Assembly: GCA_964528445.1 (NCBI GenBank)
Contig: CAZGSL010000067.1
Span: 1 to 6,503 of the forward strand
Source of the DNA: JAXHMM01 sp964528445
GTDB taxonomy: Bacteria > Bacteroidota > Rhodothermia > Balneolales > Balneolaceae
Length of the DNA: 6,503 nucleotides
Direction of reading: 5' to 3'
Below, one piece after another: positions 4,579-6,503 of this stretch. The notes beneath the pieces were generated by a model. It worked only from the letters and a program-made list of their open reading frames with translations. It was not told the DNA's origin and made no database searches. Positions within the stretch are counted from its first letter, which is position 1. Each line of letters starts with the position of its first letter. The translations under genes were made by a program, and so were the position numbers.

Positions 4579-6297
4579 TCATACCAGGTGGGATTCCTCT
4601 TCGCTCTCCCTCTCCAGGCTCTCCACCGCCTTGTTGATATCCAGGAAAAACTGCTCGGGCCCCACCACGTCGTCAAGCCCCGATCGCCGGAAGATATCTC
4701 GTACGGGCCCTTTCACGCCGGTAAAAATCACGTCGATATCCCGCTCCCGGTAGTCGTCAATCACGTCCTTCAGGGCGTGGAGCGCACTTGCATCCACGTC
4801 GTTTATGCCTATGGCGTCGATAATCACCTGGTTCAGCTTTTTCCCGCTCTCTACTTCCAGCTCTTCCAGCTTCTCTTTCATGTAGGGTATGTTGGCAAAA
4901 TAGAGGGAAGCGTCTATGCGAATAATAATAGTGTTGGTCTGGGTGAGCCCCTCCGGATACCTCTCCAGGTCACGGTAGGTGTCGGAGTCCGGCAGACGTC
5001 CAAGCATCACGATATTGGGGTAGGAGCTTCGGTAGATGACGATCACCAGGGAGATGAGCACGCCCACTCCGATGCCCTCCAGGATACCCAGCGCCAAGGT
5101 GGCCGCAAAGGTGATCATCATGAGCGCGAACTCCCGCTTCCGTACCTTCCAGAGGAAACGGGCTTCTCCCACTTCCACCAGGCTGGGAACGGCCGTTATA
5201 ATGATGGCGGCCAGGGCAGAATAGGGCAGGTAGTAGATCAGCGGCGTCAGCAGCAGTACCGTAAGTCCCACCAGTGCGGCGCTGGTCAGCAGGGCAAGGC
5301 CGGTCCGGGCCCGGTTCTGATCGTTTACGGCGGTGCGGGAGAAGCTGCCGGCCACCGGGTAGGCGTGAAAGAAGGACCCCACCATGTTGGCCAGCCCGAT
5401 GCTCAGCAGCTCCTGGTTGGAGTCCACCCTGTAGTCGCGGTGGCGCCGGACCATGGCTTTGGCCAGGGCGATGGACTGGGTAAACCCGAGAAAGGAGACC
5501 GCCAGGACCGTGGGCAGCACCTGCCACAGCGGGAGCTCACCCAGGGCGGGAAACGCGGGAGACGGATAGCCGCGCTGAACCGATCCGACGATATTCACCC
5601 CGTAGCCGTCAAGCTGAAACTGCCAGGTGACCAGGATGGCTCCTATGACGGCCAGAAGCTGGGCCGGCAGACGGGGGGCGCGCCACTTCAGCAGGAGAAT
5701 GAACAGTATGCAGCCAACTCCCAGCAGCAGGGTGGGGAGATGCACCGCTCCCAGGCTTGATACGGCCTCCCGAAGCACTACGAAGGCGTATTTGCTGTTC
5801 GCCAGGTCCACGCCGAAAAGATTGCCAAGCTGGCTTATGCCGATCACGAATGCCGCAGCGGAGGTGAAGCCGCTGAGCACCGGCTTGGAGATGAAATTCA
5901 TCAGGAAACCGAGCCGGGAGACGCCCATCAGGAACTGGGTGGCTCCCACCAGGAAACCGATGGCAAGTACCACCGCGATGTATTCCGCCCCGCCGCTCTC
6001 CGTGATACCGCCGGCCCCCGTCGCGATAAGAATGGAGATAATGGCTACCGGCCCCACCGCCAGCTGCCGGGAAGTGCCGAAGACCGCGTACACCGCCAGG
6101 GGGACGATGGAGGCGTACAGCCCGTAGACGGGGGGAAGTCCGGCCAGCATGGCATACGCCATGCTTTGCGGAATCAGCATGATACCGACTGTGAGCCCCG
6201 CGCGAAGGTCCTTCTTCAGATAGGAACTTCGGTACTCCCTCAGCCACTCCGTTATGGGAACGTAGCGGGAGAGCAGAGACTTTCGGTTGTTATCCAT
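4579..6297 (-). CDS. SulP family anion transporter with C-terminal STAS domain
   Basis: The 572-residue inner-membrane protein belongs to the SulP/SLC26 family, which moves sulfate, bicarbonate or other anions by symport or exchange. A short cytoplasmic N-terminus (1-30) leads into the family signature around TVGIMLIPQSMAYAMLAGLP (36-55), then PVYGLYAS (56-63) and AVGP (80-83). Many hydrophobic helices follow to about residue 423. The conserved GSFSRTAVN (317-325) lies in the part of the fold that helps form the anion site. A STAS domain occupies about 453-560, with the typical strand-loop-helix VIIDAIGINDVDASALHAL (491-509). The substrate cannot be told from sequence: sulfate and bicarbonate are both plausible. 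The ATG at 6297 gives a normal N-terminus and has only a weak purine-rich GAGAG before it. It is probably transcribed alone, between the tRNA-Gly hairpin and its own terminator. No sulfate-assimilation or carbonic anhydrase gene is adjacent. Confidence 0.94.
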   Translation of the reverse strand: MDNNRKSLLSRYVPITEWLREYRSSYLKKDLRAGLTVGIMLIPQSMAYAMLAGLPPVYGLYASIVPLAVYAVFGTSRQLAVGPVAIISILIATGAGGITESGGAEYIAVVLAIGFLVGATQFLMGVSRLGFLMNFISKPVLSGFTSAAAFVIGISQLGNLFGVDLANSKYAFVVLREAVSSLGAVHLPTLLLGVGCILFILLLKWRAPRLPAQLLAVIGAILVTWQFQLDGYGVNIVGSVQRGYPSPAFPALGELPLWQVLPTVLAVSFLGFTQSIALAKAMVRRHRDYRVDSNQELLSIGLANMVGSFFHAYPVAGSFSRTAVNDQNRARTGLALLTSAALVGLTVLLLTPLIYYLPYSALAAIIITAVPSLVEVGEARFLWKVRKREFALMMITFAATLALGILEGIGVGVLISLVIVIYRSSYPNIVMLGRLPDSDTYRDLERYPEGLTQTNTIIIRIDASLYFANIPYMKEKLEELEVESGKKLNQVIIDAIGINDVDASALHALKDVIDDYRERDIDVIFTGVKGPVRDIFRRSGLDDVVGPEQFFLDINKAVESLERESEEESHLV

Positions 6298-6356
6298 CTC
6301 TCTACCGTATAGTGTGCTCTCTCTTTACCTTCCGCCGGGGCGCACCCGGGTCATTT

Positions 6357-6365
6357 ATGATAGCA
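6357..6365 (-). promoter_or_regulatory. Candidate extended -10 element for the SulP gene
   Basis: TGCTATCAT on the minus strand resembles an extended -10 element (TGnTATAAT with one mismatch). It lies in the only AT-rich stretch between tRNA-Gly and the SulP start, about 59 bases before the ATG. No good -35 box is visible. The intergenic space (6298-6433) otherwise holds only the tRNA-Gly hairpin and a GC-rich leader. Confidence 0.25.
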
Positions 6366-6396
6366 ATTTAAAAACACGCTCCATTCCCATACAGAA

Positions 6397-6428
6397 GAGG
6401 CCATTCCGACAGATGTCGGAATGGCCTC
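6397..6428 (-). terminator. Hairpin after tRNA-Gly, probable terminator
   Basis: The arms at 6397-6411 and 6414-6428 are perfect inverted repeats of 15 bases separated by two bases, so the folded loop is about four bases with 14 pairs. It begins five bases after the tRNA-Gly discriminator on the minus strand. The following sequence is TTCTGT rather than a clean T-run, so termination is likely but less certain than for tRNA-Pro. A processing or 3'-protecting hairpin is the alternative. Confidence 0.65.
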
Positions 6429-6433
6429 CGGTG

Positions 6434-6503
6434 AGCGGGAAACGGGAGTCGAACCCGCGACCCCAACCTTGGCAAGGTTGTGCTCTACCGCTGAGCTATT
6501 CCC
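6434..6503 (-). tRNA. tRNA-Gly (anticodon GCC), 5' end cut by the window edge
   Basis: Seventy bases of a cloverleaf are visible on the minus strand, and the first two acceptor bases (expected GC) lie beyond the right edge. GGGAA of the acceptor pairs with TTCCC, and the D-stem is GCTC/GAGC. The anticodon stem CAACC/GGTTG closes the loop TTGCCAA with anticodon GCC. The T-arm GCGGG/CCCGT has loop TTCGACT. The discriminator is T, as usual for bacterial tRNA-Gly. It reads GGC and GGU. CCA is not encoded (next bases CAC). Confidence 0.95.

Noticed and set aside
4588..5760. A 390-residue plus-strand frame opposite the SulP gene
   Set aside because: It is rich in His, Gln and Gly, as expected for the complement of membrane-helix codons, and has no family signature.

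Overview
The window reads almost entirely on the minus strand and looks like a housekeeping stretch of a GC-rich bacterial chromosome. I tentatively place it in or near the Bacteroidota, for example a Balneola- or Rhodothermus-like lineage. The reasons are the overall feel of the proteins, several genes without a clear Shine-Dalgarno sequence, and AT-rich promoter-like boxes resembling the Bacteroidota -7 motif. This placement is an impression, not a computed result.

In the direction of transcription (high to low coordinates) the order is as follows. First comes a tRNA-Gly(GCC) cut by the right edge, followed by a strong hairpin. Next is a SulP-family anion transporter with a C-terminal STAS domain, ending in a probable intrinsic terminator. 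Then comes a tight group of four genes: purF (first step of purine synthesis), engB (ribosome-assembly GTPase), serA (first step of serine synthesis, long form with an ACT domain) and a methylmalonyl-CoA epimerase gene. purF and engB overlap by one base (TGATG), engB and serA are 16 bases apart, and serA and the epimerase gene are 51 bases apart, so they are probably one transcript. After that comes tRNA-Pro(GGG) with a long terminator hairpin, and then a 24-base copy of the 3' end of that tRNA near the left edge.

The four-gene group does not encode one pathway. PurF and SerA supply purines, and serine for one-carbon units and glycine, both of which purine synthesis uses. EngB serves 50S subunit assembly. 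The epimerase belongs to propionyl-CoA/methylmalonyl-CoA metabolism and has no pathway partner here. The shared theme, if any, is growth-linked biosynthesis.

The most interesting spot is the left end. The duplicated tRNA 3' end has the position and length of an integrase attachment core, so an integrated element or its scar may lie at or beyond the left edge. I found no evidence of an undescribed multi-gene system in the visible sequence. The long plus-strand reading frames are shadows of the minus-strand genes.
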